DNA of 64,000 nt. Source: Rhodobacter sp. (GTDB lineage Bacteria; Pseudomonadota; Alphaproteobacteria; Rhodobacterales; Rhodobacteraceae). The stretch is from NCBI GenBank assembly GCA_020250175.1, contig JADCEN010000007.1:44550-108549 (forward strand), written 5' to 3'. Positions 12,409-20,444 of this stretch are shown in pieces. How positions within the stretch are numbered: position 1 is the stretch's first letter; every line of letters begins with the position of its first letter. The notes under the pieces are model-generated. The model was not told the origin of the DNA, made no database searches, and worked only from the letters and a program-made list of their open reading frames with translations. The position numbers were made by a program, and so were the translations under genes.

Positions 12409-12636
12409 ATGCAGATGACCATACATGCTGCCAAGACCAACCTGTCCAAACTGATCGACGCTGCGCTGAAGGGCGAAGAGGTGATCATCGCCCGTGGTGG
12501 AACGCCGGTGGTTCGGCTGGTGCCGGTGGAAGCGAAGAAGACCTTCAAGTTCGGCGTGATCCCCGAGCTTGTCGGCACACAGGCCCCCGATTTCCTGGAA
12601 CCGATGACCGAGGAAGAGCTTCGCGAGTGGGAATAG
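12409..12636 (+). CDS. Phd/YefM-family antitoxin (75 aa)
   Basis: The N-terminal MQMTIHAAKTNLSKLIDAALKG and EVIIARGGTPVVRLVPV match the DNA-binding fold of prevent-host-death antitoxins. The acidic C-terminus (MTEEELREWE) is the usual toxin-binding tail. It is followed after 4 bases by a PIN-domain toxin, the standard order. The ATG at 12409 starts at the conserved MTIHAAK-type N-terminus and is preceded by GAAAGGGG. Confidence 0.9.
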   Translation: MQMTIHAAKTNLSKLIDAALKGEEVIIARGGTPVVRLVPVEAKKTFKFGVIPELVGTQAPDFLEPMTEEELREWE

Positions 12637-12640
12637 GCCC

Positions 12641-13024
12641 GTGGCGCTTCTGGATACGCATATCTGGGCGTGGATGCTGACGGTCGACCCGATCCTTTCG
12701 CCAAAAGCCCGCGCGGCAATCGACGGTGCCACGTCGCTGTTCCTGAGCCCCGCCAGTCTTTATGAGATCAGCCAAAAGGTGCGTCTGGGCAAGTGGCCGC
12801 TGATGGAGCCTTTCGCCGGCAATCTGCCCGACTATGCCACGGCGGCAGGTCTGACGGTCGCCCCGCTGACAGCGGAGGTTGCCGTCGTGGCCGGATCACT
12901 CGACTGGCCGCATCGCGACCCGTTTGACCGCCTTCTGGCGGCGACCGCGCTGGTCAATGGGTGGCCGTTGATCTCGGCAGATCCTGCGTTCGACAGTCTG
13001 ACAGGGTTGTGGCGGGTCTGGTAG
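12641..13024 (+). CDS. VapC-type PIN-domain ribonuclease toxin (127 aa)
   Basis: PIN-domain acidic residues are visible: Asp in LLDTHIW at the N-terminus, Glu in SLYEISQKVRLG, and the Asp pair in HRDPFDRLLAA, followed by the C-terminal SADPAFD strand. VapC toxins cleave tRNA or rRNA and are neutralised by the co-encoded antitoxin. It starts with GTG four bases after the antitoxin stop. The last 41 bases of this gene reappear in degenerate form about 440 bases downstream. Confidence 0.9.
   Translation: MALLDTHIWAWMLTVDPILSPKARAAIDGATSLFLSPASLYEISQKVRLGKWPLMEPFAGNLPDYATAAGLTVAPLTAEVAVVAGSLDWPHRDPFDRLLAATALVNGWPLISADPAFDSLTGLWRVW
12983..13023 (+). repeat. Copy 1 of a 41-base repeat (3' end of vapC)
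   Basis: Begins CCTGCGTTCGACAG and ends GGCGGGTCTGGTA. It matches 37 of 41 bases of the segment at 13425-13465. Here it encodes the end of the VapC toxin (DPAFDSLTGLWRVW then stop). Confidence 0.75.
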
Positions 13025-13071
13025 CGTGTGGCGCGGCAGCCCACCAAGGGTAACGGGTGAAAGGACGCGAA

Positions 13072-13386
13072 ATGCTGGAACTGCGACCGAATTGTGAACT
13101 CTGCGACAAGGATTTGCCGCCGCACAGCCCCGAAGCCCGGATATGCACCTACGAATGCACCTATTGCGCGCATTGCGTCGAGACGGTTCTGCACAATGTA
13201 TGCCCGACCTGCGGGGGCGGATTTTCTCCGCGCCCGTTCCGTCCCCAGAACGCCTGGCGGGCAGATGAGTCCCTTGGGCTTGGCCATCACCCGGCCAGCA
13301 CGGTGCGGGTACATTCCCGGTTTACGATGGAAGACATTGCGGCTCATGTGGCGCGCATACGGCACCTGGCACCTGAGCAACGGTGA
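13072..13386 (+). CDS. DUF1272 cysteine-rich protein (104 aa)
   Basis: Contains a treble-clef-like cysteine pattern: LRPNCELCDKDL, TYECTYCAHCVE and NVCPTCGGGF, together eight Cys consistent with two zinc sites. This matches the small DUF1272 family of unknown function. The C-terminal part after residue 60 is less conserved. The ATG at 13072 has GAAAGGA upstream; an in-frame GTG at 13057 adds five residues and lacks a better site. Confidence 0.85.
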   Translation: MLELRPNCELCDKDLPPHSPEARICTYECTYCAHCVETVLHNVCPTCGGGFSPRPFRPQNAWRADESLGLGHHPASTVRVHSRFTMEDIAAHVARIRHLAPEQR

Positions 13387-13424
13387 GGCACGTCACATCG
13401 CGTCGCGCTTTTCTTTCGGCCAAC

Positions 13425-13465
13425 CCTGCGTTCGGCAGCCGGACAGGGTTGCGGCGGGTCTGGTA
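13425..13465 (+). repeat. Copy 2 of the 41-base repeat, downstream of DUF1272
   Basis: Same sequence as 12983-13023 with four substitutions. Read in the vapC frame it gives PAFGSRTGLRRVW followed by a stop, so it could be a copy of the vapC tail. Alternatively both are copies of a dispersed element, one of which supplies the toxin C-terminus. Confidence 0.7.
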
Positions 13466-13479
13466 AACCCTGCGCATGA

Positions 13480-13509
13480 AAACGGGCCGGGGTTTCCCCC
13501 GGCCCGTTT
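13480..13509 (-). terminator. Strong stem-loop terminator of the APC permease gene
   Basis: AAACGGGCCGGGG and CCCCGGCCCGTTT form a perfect 13-base-pair stem around a four-base loop, 25 bases past the permease stop. On the minus strand the stem ends in GTTTTC, a short T-run. The flanking A/T arms make it potentially bidirectional. Confidence 0.8.
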
Positions 13510-13533
13510 CCAGTTCCCGTATCGCAGCCGAGA

Positions 13534-15093
13534 TCAGCCCTTCTCGCCAACCGCAGCTTCGGCTGCGGCGATGGCTGCCTTGCGCTTGGCGATGCGGTCG
13601 CCGATCGGCGGGCCTTCGAAGCGGCGGTTCTCGACCGTGACCCACAGGATCAGCGCCAGAACGATGAAGCCGGCGACGACCCAGAACACACGCTCGTTCG
13701 GCGGAGCCACGGCGATGAACAGGATCACGCCCATGCCGATGATCGCCAGCAGCGTGACCAGCTTGTACACACCCGCGCTCATCGCCCAGGGGCCGGGGGT
13801 CGGCCATTTGGCCGTGCCATAGGCGAAGAGACCCGCCACCAGCGGAACGGTGAAGGACAGGAACAGGAACACCAGGGTCGAGTTCACCACGATCACATAG
13901 ATCGAGGTGCCGCCGACCTTGATCGACATTGCCAGCACTACGTAAAGGATGCACAGGACCGTCGACGTCCAGATCGCGGTCACCGGGGTGCGGTACTTCG
14001 GCGACACAGAAGACAGCGCCTTGGAGCCGACAGGCATGCCATCGTCGCGGGCAAAGGCGAAGAGCATGCGGCTGGCCGAGGTCACCGTGGCAAGACCGCA
14101 CAGGAACTGGGCAATCAGGATGCCGAGGTAGATCGCCATCTTCAGACCGACGGGCAGGATCGCATCCATGGTGGCAAAGAACATTCCCCAGCCCTGCGAG
14201 GCTGCCGTTGCCAGATCAGGGATCGCCAGCGTGATCGCGCAGATCATGATCCAGCCGACCAGCGAGGACCAGAACACGGCCGAGACGATGCCCCGCGGCA
14301 CGGATTGCGCGGCATTCTTGGTTTCTTCCGAGGTGTGGGCCGAGGCGTCATAGCCGGTGATCGTGTAGACCGGCAGCAGAAGGCACAGCAGGAAGAGGTA
14401 GCCCATGTTGTCTGACTGCGGGAACACGCCACCGCCGGCATCGCCCGAAAAGTTGGTGAAGGTCCACAGCCGCGAGATGTCGATGGCCGGTGCGAAGTAG
14501 AGGCAGGCCAGGACCAGTACGGCGGTCGTCAGAAAGATCAGGTAGCCCGACACGTCGGTCAGCATCGTGGTCACCTTGATGCCAAGGTGGTTGAACAGCG
14601 CCTGGACAGCGGTGATCACGGCAACGAAGGTAACGACCTGTATGTCGGTTCCGGTGAAGCCGAACATGCCGCCAAAGGTGCCGGCAAAGAAATAGGCGGT
14701 GCCGATGTTGATGGCGCCCAGCACGGTGATCAGCCCCAGCAGGTTGAGCCAGGCAGTCAGCCAGCCCCAGAACCGGTTCCCCAGGATCGACGCCCAGTGA
14801 TACAGCCCCCCTGCCGTGGGAAAGGCGCTGGCGATCTGCGCCATGGCCAGGGCGAACATGGCCGAGACAAGACAGCCCACAATCCAGCCGATGCCTGCCC
14901 CCGCGCCGCCGACGCCGCCCAGCGCCTGCGGGAAAGAGTTGATGCCCCCTGACAGGATGCAGATGATCGAAAACGAAATCGCGAAGTTGGAAAACTTCGA
15001 CATGCTGCGCGACAGTTCCTGGGCATAGCCCATGCCGTGAAGGACCTTTATATCCTCGCGCCGCTCTTTGTCGGTGTAATCGTCGATGGCCAT
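13534..15093 (-). CDS. APC-superfamily amino acid permease (519 aa)
   Basis: About twelve hydrophobic segments spread evenly through the protein. The N-terminal soluble part leads into FSNFAISFSIICILSGGINSF, matching the first unwound helix of APC transporters, and GLYHWASILGNRFWGWLTAW is typical of the amino acid/choline permease branch. It likely imports an amino acid or amine across the inner membrane; the substrate cannot be assigned. It is a single gene, divergent from pabB across 228 bases and followed by a strong terminator. Confidence 0.88.
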   Translation of the reverse strand: MAIDDYTDKERREDIKVLHGMGYAQELSRSMSKFSNFAISFSIICILSGGINSFPQALGGVGGAGAGIGWIVGCLVSAMFALAMAQIASAFPTAGGLYHWASILGNRFWGWLTAWLNLLGLITVLGAINIGTAYFFAGTFGGMFGFTGTDIQVVTFVAVITAVQALFNHLGIKVTTMLTDVSGYLIFLTTAVLVLACLYFAPAIDISRLWTFTNFSGDAGGGVFPQSDNMGYLFLLCLLLPVYTITGYDASAHTSEETKNAAQSVPRGIVSAVFWSSLVGWIMICAITLAIPDLATAASQGWGMFFATMDAILPVGLKMAIYLGILIAQFLCGLATVTSASRMLFAFARDDGMPVGSKALSSVSPKYRTPVTAIWTSTVLCILYVVLAMSIKVGGTSIYVIVVNSTLVFLFLSFTVPLVAGLFAYGTAKWPTPGPWAMSAGVYKLVTLLAIIGMGVILFIAVAPPNERVFWVVAGFIVLALILWVTVENRRFEGPPIGDRIAKRKAAIAAAEAAVGEKG

Positions 15094-15321
15094 TGTCTTC
15101 CCTCTGACCTGCTGGTCTGTCTGTTATGATTGAAGGGCGGATCGGACGCCCTCGCAGACCATCGAAGCCCCAAAAACCGGGGCTGGCAACAGAATTGTTC
15201 GATTTCTGCGCACACTGCCCCCCAAACCGTCGCGCGGGTGTCGCAAAAGACTCACGTTGCGCGGCAAACCGGCGGGCCATATGTGACGGGTCCGGCAAGG
15301 TTGCAGGCCAGAGGCCGCCGG

Positions 15322-16479
15322 ATGGAAAGGGCAGACGTGATCCTGTGCGAACATGGCCCCCAAGACCGCCCGGCGGTGTTCGGCCCCCCCGACTCGGTCA
15401 TCACTGCCGACGTGGCCGGGGACCTGCCCGGTGCCTTGGCGGCTGTGGATGCAGCACTTGCGCGCGGGGCCTGGATCGCCGGTTATGTCGCCTACGAGGC
15501 GGGTCTGGCGCTGGAGCCAAAGCTTGCGGCACTGCTGCCCCCTGATCGTGACGGGCCGCTGCTTGCGCTGGGGGTCTACAGCGGCCCCTCTGCTGCCGGG
15601 CCGCTGCTGGAGCGGGCGGCCCGCGAAGCGGCAGACGTGCGGCTGACCACCCCCCGGCCCATCCTGGCCCGCAGTGCCTATGATGCGGCCATGGCAAAGG
15701 TGCTGGCCTATATCGCTGCGGGCGATTGCTATCAGGTCAACCTGACCTTTCCGATGGAGGCGCGGCTGGATGGCGGCACCGCGCTGGGCCTTTATGGCGC
15801 GCTGCGGCGCACGGGCGCGGTGGGGCATGGCGCGCTGGTGGACCTGGGGGTTGGGCCAGTGGTCGTGTCGCGGTCGCCCGAACTCTTCTTCAAGGTCGAT
15901 GCCGGGGGCCAGATCATGGCGCGCCCGATGAAGGGCACGGCCCCGCGCGACCCCGATCCGCAGCGCGATGCCGAAATTGCCGCGCGGCTGGCAGTCAGTG
16001 AAAAGGACCGCGCCGAAAACCTGATGATCGTCGATCTGCTGCGCAACGACATCGCGCGCCTGTCCCGGGTGGGGTCGGTCAAGGTGCCGCAGCTGTACCG
16101 GATGGAGACCTATTCGACGGTCCATCAGATGACATCAACGATCATCGGCCAGCTGCGCGGCAGGCCCGGCTTTGGCGCGCTGATGCGGGCGCTCTTTCCC
16201 TGCGGTTCGGTCACGGGTGCCCCGAAAATCCGCGCGATGCAGATCATCCGCCAGGTGGAGCCCGCCCCGCGCGGCGTCTATTGCGGTGCGGTCGGGTGGA
16301 TGGCCCCCGACGGGCGGGCCGATTTCAGCGTGGCGATCCGAACGCTGTCACTGTTTCCCGGCGGGCGTGTGGTGATGAACGTGGGCGGCGGCGTGGTGAC
16401 GGATTCGACCGCCGAAGGCGAATGGGAGGAAGCCCTGTGGAAAGCGCGCTTCGTCAAGGCGGCCGTGACCCGTCCCTGA
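15322..16479 (+). CDS. pabB: Aminodeoxychorismate synthase component I (385 aa)
   Basis: Chorismate-binding enzyme of the anthranilate synthase component I/PabB family, converting chorismate to 4-amino-4-deoxychorismate for folate synthesis. Motifs include AGDCYQVNLTFP, MARPMKGTAPR, ENLMIVDLLRNDIARL, LFPCGSVTGAPK and PRGVYCGAVGWM. The protein is shorter than E. coli PabB, as in stand-alone alphaproteobacterial versions. The adjoining aminotransferase class IV gene identifies the pathway as p-aminobenzoate rather than tryptophan. The ATG at 15322 fits the family start; the frame continues upstream without homology. Confidence 0.92.
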   Translation: MERADVILCEHGPQDRPAVFGPPDSVITADVAGDLPGALAAVDAALARGAWIAGYVAYEAGLALEPKLAALLPPDRDGPLLALGVYSGPSAAGPLLERAAREAADVRLTTPRPILARSAYDAAMAKVLAYIAAGDCYQVNLTFPMEARLDGGTALGLYGALRRTGAVGHGALVDLGVGPVVVSRSPELFFKVDAGGQIMARPMKGTAPRDPDPQRDAEIAARLAVSEKDRAENLMIVDLLRNDIARLSRVGSVKVPQLYRMETYSTVHQMTSTIIGQLRGRPGFGALMRALFPCGSVTGAPKIRAMQIIRQVEPAPRGVYCGAVGWMAPDGRADFSVAIRTLSLFPGGRVVMNVGGGVVTDSTAEGEWEEALWKARFVKAAVTRP

Positions 16480-17072
16480 AGCTGATCGAAACGCTGGCCT
16501 GGGACGGCACGCGGGCGGTGCGCGCCGCCCGTCATCTGGCGCGCCTTGCGCGGTCTGCCGCCCTTCTGGGCTGGCACTGCGATCCGGCCGCGGCCGAGGC
16601 GGCGCTGCTGCACGGGCGGGCCGGCCCGGCCCGGCTGCGCCTGACACTGGACCGCAGGGGCCGGATCGAGGTGACGGAAAGCGCCCTTGTGCCCTTTTCG
16701 GGGCCGGTCCGTCTTGGGCTGGCCGGGGCGCGGCTGGCGGCGGGCGACCCATGGCTTGGCGTGAAGACCACACGGCGCGCCACCTATGACCGGGCGCGGG
16801 CCGAGTTGCCCGCCGGGCTTGACGAGGTGATCTTTCTGAACGGCGCGGACGAGGTTTGCGACGGCACCATCACCACGGTCTTCTTCGATGCGGGGCAGGG
16901 GCTGCGCACGCCGCCCCTGCGCTGTGGCCTGCTGCCCGGCGTGCTGCGCGAAGAGATGCTGGCAACCGGGCAAGCGCAGGAAGCGGGCCTTCTGGCCGCC
17001 GATCTGCCCCGGGTGCGGCTGTGGGTGGGCAATTCGCTGCGCGGGCTGGGTCCGGCGGTGTGGATGGGGTGA
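16437..17072 (+). CDS. pabC: Aminodeoxychorismate lyase, class IV PLP enzyme (211 aa)
   Basis: Fold-type IV PLP protein. GVKTTRRATYDRAR carries the expected Lys, VIFLNGADEVCDGTITTVFF the family middle motif, and RCGLLPGVLREEML and VGNSLRGLGPAVW the C-terminal signatures. It should release pyruvate from aminodeoxychorismate to give p-aminobenzoate. The start is GTG 16437 with GGAGGA six bases before it, overlapping the pabB end by 43 bases, so the genes are translationally coupled. It is shorter than E. coli PabC (269 aa) but covers the fold. Confidence 0.88.
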   Translation: MESALRQGGRDPSLKLIETLAWDGTRAVRAARHLARLARSAALLGWHCDPAAAEAALLHGRAGPARLRLTLDRRGRIEVTESALVPFSGPVRLGLAGARLAAGDPWLGVKTTRRATYDRARAELPAGLDEVIFLNGADEVCDGTITTVFFDAGQGLRTPPLRCGLLPGVLREEMLATGQAQEAGLLAADLPRVRLWVGNSLRGLGPAVWMG

Positions 17073-17760
17073 CCTGCGCCCGGTCGCCCGATCTGCGGCA
17101 GGTGCCGCCGCTTTCCCCTTTCGGGAAGGGTTTGCCACGGGTCTGGCGGGCACCCTCCGGTCCGGCTGTGCCCGGCACCGGGCCGGGCAGCGGCTGCGCT
17201 GCGGCATAAGCCGTGCCGTCTGGCCGGAAGATCGCCGAAGGCCCGCCGGTGCAGGTGCCGCGCGGGGTGCGGCCTGCCTGCCGCTTTCGGGCCGCTGCAT
17301 GGACGGGCCAGGCCTGCCCGGCCTGGCCATGATCGCCTGCGTCCAGTCCAGATGCCTGATCGGCGAGAGTACGGCCACGGCCAGGCGCATCCATGTCTCC
17401 CCGGCCCGGCTGACAGCCGAAGCCGTCGCGAAAGCCGCAGGCACCCGTTGATTGATCGGGAACAGCCTGCACCGGGTGCTGGACATGGCTTTCGACGAGG
17501 ACCGCGCCCGCAACCGCAAAGGACAACGGGGCGGAAACCCTCAGCCTTCTGCGAAAGCTTACCCTCAACCACCTGCGAAAAGCCCGCCCCGAACTCCCCG
17601 CCTCCCGCCAGATACAAACGCGCAGGATAGTCCGGCGACGTCGCAAGAACCATCCTCGGCCAAATGCGATAGCCCTGCAAGCGCCCTGGCCCCCTTTTCG
17701 TTTCGGGCCGTTCCATTATATAGTCAAACTTCGTGAACCGAGTCTGACCGGGAGCCTGCC
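17073..17760. other. Gene-free GC-rich stretch between pabC and clpS
   Basis: About 690 bases with frames open on both strands, as expected in GC-rich DNA, but none reads as a recognisable protein and none has a convincing ribosome-binding site. The last 60 bases are AT-richer (CCATTATATAGTC near 17714) and probably hold the clpS promoter. I see no repeats shared with the other gene-free stretches. Confidence 0.5.
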
Positions 17761-18102
17761 TTGACGCGTCGCCCTTTCCTCATGTCGGGAAAGACCAGTG
17801 GAAATGACGGGGAAACCTCTGTCATCACCAAGACACGTTCCAGGACCGAGCGTCCCCCCCTGTACAAGGTCATGCTTCTGAACGACGATTACACACCGAT
17901 GGAGTTTGTCGTTCATGTGCTGGAAAGGTTCTTTGGCCTGACCCATGCACAGGCGTTCGAGATCATGCTGACGGTGCACAAGAAGGGGCTGGCGGTGGTC
18001 GGCGTGTTTTCCTTCGAGGTGGCGGAAACCAAGGTGGCCCAGGTGATGGATTTTGCCCGTCGCCACCAGCATCCGCTGCAATGCACGATGGAAAAGGAAT
18101 AA
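17761..18102 (+). CDS. clpS: ATP-dependent Clp protease adaptor ClpS (113 aa)
   Basis: Carries the ClpS core [39 protein letters not shown] and [26 protein letters not shown] forms the N-degron-binding pocket together with the conserved HK(K)G segment. ClpS binds the ClpA N-domain and delivers proteins with destabilising N-termini to ClpAP. A TTG at 17761 is chosen because GGGAG lies at the right distance; an ATG at 17782 would remove seven residues from a disordered N-terminus but lacks such a site. Confidence 0.92.
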   Translation: MTRRPFLMSGKTSGNDGETSVITKTRSRTERPPLYKVMLLNDDYTPMEFVVHVLERFFGLTHAQAFEIMLTVHKKGLAVVGVFSFEVAETKVAQVMDFARRHQHPLQCTMEKE

Positions 18103-18120
18103 GGCCGCCTGCGGCCGCCC

Positions 18121-19113
18121 ATGCGATCTGCACGCCTGACCCTTGCACTGGACAGTGGCGCGATCACCCTGCCAGAGACAGGAAGAATTCACGTCTTCCG
18201 GCCCCATGCCGGGGATGACCTGTCGGTCCTGCCGAAAGACCGGGTCGGCATCATCACAGGATTTCGCCCGGATTATGATGCTTTTGCCGCAGCAGGCTAT
18301 GCCGTGTCGGTTGCCGCAACCGGTGGGGCTGCGGCCGCCTTGGTCTGCCTGCCGCGCAGTAAATCCGATGCCCGTGCGCTGGTGGCAGAAGCATCGGCCC
18401 TGGTCGCACCGGGTGGGCCGGTGATCATCGACGGTCAGAAGACCGACGGGATTGATGCGATGCTGCGCGACATCCGGGCGCGGGTCGAAACGTCGACCCC
18501 TATCGCCAAATCCCATGGACGGATTTTTTCCTTCCCCGCCGGTCCGGTGTTCAGCGACTGGGTCAGGGTCGGGACGGTGACGGATGATGGCTTTGTCACC
18601 GTGCCGGGCGTGTTTTCCGCCGATGGTCCCGACCGTGGATCGCGTCTGCTGGCGTCGGCGCTGCCGGGCAGGCTTCCGGGCCGGATCGTCGATCTTGGTG
18701 CTGGCTGGGGGTTTCTGGCCCGTGCCATTCTGGCGCGGGACGGGGTGCGGCAGCTTGATCTGGTGGAAGCCGAAGCGGCTGCGCTGGATTGTGCCCGGCG
18801 CAATGTGACCGATCCGCGGGTGCGGTTCCACTGGGCCGATGCCATGGGCTTCCGTCCCGAAGGGGTGATCGATGCCGTGGTCTGCAATCCGCCCTTCCAT
18901 GTGACGCGGGCCGCCGAACCCGGACTGGGCGCGGCATTCATCAGGGCGGCCGCTGCCATGCTGCCACCGGCCGGAACGCTGTGGCTCGTGGCCAACCGTC
19001 ATCTTCCCTATGGCGCCGTTCTGACCGAAAGCTTCCGCGAGGTGGAAGACATCGGCGGTGACGGCGCTTTTCGACTTGTACATGCGGCACGCCCCGTTCG
19101 GGCGCGGCGCTGA
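18121..19113 (+). CDS. RsmC-like class I SAM methyltransferase (330 aa)
   Basis: The C-terminal half has the SAM-binding loop IVDLGAGWGFLARAIL and the N-methyltransferase motif VVCNPPFHVTRA. The family contains the 16S rRNA (guanine-1207-N2) methyltransferase RsmC and RlmG. The N-terminal half (residues 1-150) is the degenerate, non-catalytic domain of that family. It probably methylates rRNA in the small subunit; the exact site is inferred. It follows clpS by 18 bases containing the small hairpin GGCCGC-CT-GCGGCC, so the two may be cotranscribed. Confidence 0.83.
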   Translation: MRSARLTLALDSGAITLPETGRIHVFRPHAGDDLSVLPKDRVGIITGFRPDYDAFAAAGYAVSVAATGGAAAALVCLPRSKSDARALVAEASALVAPGGPVIIDGQKTDGIDAMLRDIRARVETSTPIAKSHGRIFSFPAGPVFSDWVRVGTVTDDGFVTVPGVFSADGPDRGSRLLASALPGRLPGRIVDLGAGWGFLARAILARDGVRQLDLVEAEAAALDCARRNVTDPRVRFHWADAMGFRPEGVIDAVVCNPPFHVTRAAEPGLGAAFIRAAAAMLPPAGTLWLVANRHLPYGAVLTESFREVEDIGGDGAFRLVHAARPVRARR

Positions 19114-19135
19114 TTTCTGGATCCGGGGGGACCCC

Positions 19136-19942
19136 ATGTCGCTTTCCATCGCGGGCAAGACCGCCATAGTCACCGGCGCGGCCAACGGCATCGGCCTGGC
19201 CATCGCCCGGCATTTTCTGGACAAGGGGGCGAATGTGATGTTCGCCGATATGGATGAGGACCGGCTGGAAGACGAGGTTGGCACCGAGGCGCGCGCCGAG
19301 GGCGCGGTGCGCATGTTTGCGGGCGACCTTCGCGAGAAACTGACGATTGCCAACCTGCTGTCGGCCACCATGGATGCGTTTGACCGCGTGGACATCCTGG
19401 TGAACGCCAGCCGCCAGATGGCGCTTTCAGAACCGCTGTGCATCGGCGATGATGCAGTTGAACAGCTGTTGCAGCAGAACCTGATCACCAGCCTGCGCCT
19501 GACCCAGATGACGGCAAAGCGGATGATCGCGATGGCCGAGAAATCCGAAAGGACAGGGCCTGTCGGCGCAGTCGTCAACCTGTCTTCGATTGCGGCAACC
19601 CGGACGCGGCCGGAACTGCTGGGCTATTCGATTGCCAGTGCCGCGCTGGATCAGATGACACGATCAATGGCGGTGGTGCTGGCCCCGAAGGGCATCCGGG
19701 TCAATGCGGTTGCCTTTGGCAGTGTCATGAGCGCAAGCCTGCAGGACAGTCTGCAGGAAAACCCCGGATATCAGGATATGATCACCGCCCAGACCCCGAT
19801 GGGCCGGATCGCGGCGGCAGCGGAACTGGCAGAGACTGTGCAATTCCTGGCGTCAGACGCATCGGCCTTCATGACAGGTCAGATCGTGACCGTGGATGGC
19901 GGTCGCAGCCTGCTTGACCCGGTTCAGGTCCCGGCACACTGA
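19136..19942 (+). CDS. SDR-fold protein lacking the catalytic lysine (268 aa)
   Basis: The Rossmann part is intact (TAIVTGAANGIGLAIARHF) and the C-terminus has TGQIVTVDGGRSL. Two SDR hallmarks are altered. The usual NNAG strand reads VNASRQM, and the active-site YxxxK reads YSIASAALDQ, with Ser instead of Lys; the codon is an unambiguous AGT. The active-site Ser in NLSSIAA is present. Without the Lys normal SDR redox catalysis is unlikely, so it may be a binding or regulatory protein. It starts 22 bases after the methyltransferase. Confidence 0.8.
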   Translation: MSLSIAGKTAIVTGAANGIGLAIARHFLDKGANVMFADMDEDRLEDEVGTEARAEGAVRMFAGDLREKLTIANLLSATMDAFDRVDILVNASRQMALSEPLCIGDDAVEQLLQQNLITSLRLTQMTAKRMIAMAEKSERTGPVGAVVNLSSIAATRTRPELLGYSIASAALDQMTRSMAVVLAPKGIRVNAVAFGSVMSASLQDSLQENPGYQDMITAQTPMGRIAAAAELAETVQFLASDASAFMTGQIVTVDGGRSLLDPVQVPAH

Positions 19943-19945
19943 CCC

Positions 19946-20356
19946 CTATTGCGGGTGCTGAAGGCGGCAGAGCTCGATGGCGGGCGTCGCCTGCCGCGTC
20001 AGCAGGGCCTGCTGCGCGATCAGCCCGTCGAGTTTGCGGCGCTCTTGCTCGGGGTCGATGGCGCGGGGGCGCTGGGTGGTCCGGGTGTAGTCATCAAGGC
20101 ACATGCCGCCCCCGTTGATCCAGATGCGACTGCCATCCGGCTGGGCCACAAGCACCGGTTGATCGTAGTAGACCCAGGTCGGTGTCGAGATGACAACCTC
20201 TTCCAGGCTGTAGCCCCGGGCCAAGTTGGCCTGTGTTTCGGCAATCAGCCCGTTCACCACGGTCAAATCGCGCGTCACGGATGCGATGCAGCGCTCCTGC
20301 GGGGTTGCGCAGGACATCAGGGCCAGAGGCAGGCACAGCAGCGCAGGACGGATCAT
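19946..20356 (-). CDS. Small putative lipoprotein of unknown function (136 aa)
   Basis: The N-terminus MIRPALLCLPLALMSCATPQ is a signal peptide with a lipobox-like LMSC, so Cys16 would be lipidated. The mature part contains IASVTRDLTVVNGLIAETQ and YSLEEVVISTPTWVYYDQPV and two Cys (CLDDYTR, ELCRLQ) that could form a disulfide. I do not recognise the family beyond related proteobacterial hypothetical lipoproteins. The ATG at 20356 has AAGAGGGTG upstream. It is divergent from hemF and convergent with the SDR-fold gene, three bases apart. Confidence 0.75.
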   Translation of the reverse strand: MIRPALLCLPLALMSCATPQERCIASVTRDLTVVNGLIAETQANLARGYSLEEVVISTPTWVYYDQPVLVAQPDGSRIWINGGGMCLDDYTRTTQRPRAIDPEQERRKLDGLIAQQALLTRQATPAIELCRLQHPQ

Positions 20357-20444
20357 GGCATCACCCTCTTTCCGGCGTTTGTGCAAACCTAGCGCGCGGC
20401 TGCGGTCAGTGCTAGCAGAAGGCAACATGTGAGGGATGTCTCCG

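Noticed and set aside
18103..18118. Terminator between clpS and the methyltransferase gene
   Set aside because: GGCCGC-CT-GCGGCC has only a two-base loop and no T-run, and the genes are 18 bases apart, so read-through is more likely.
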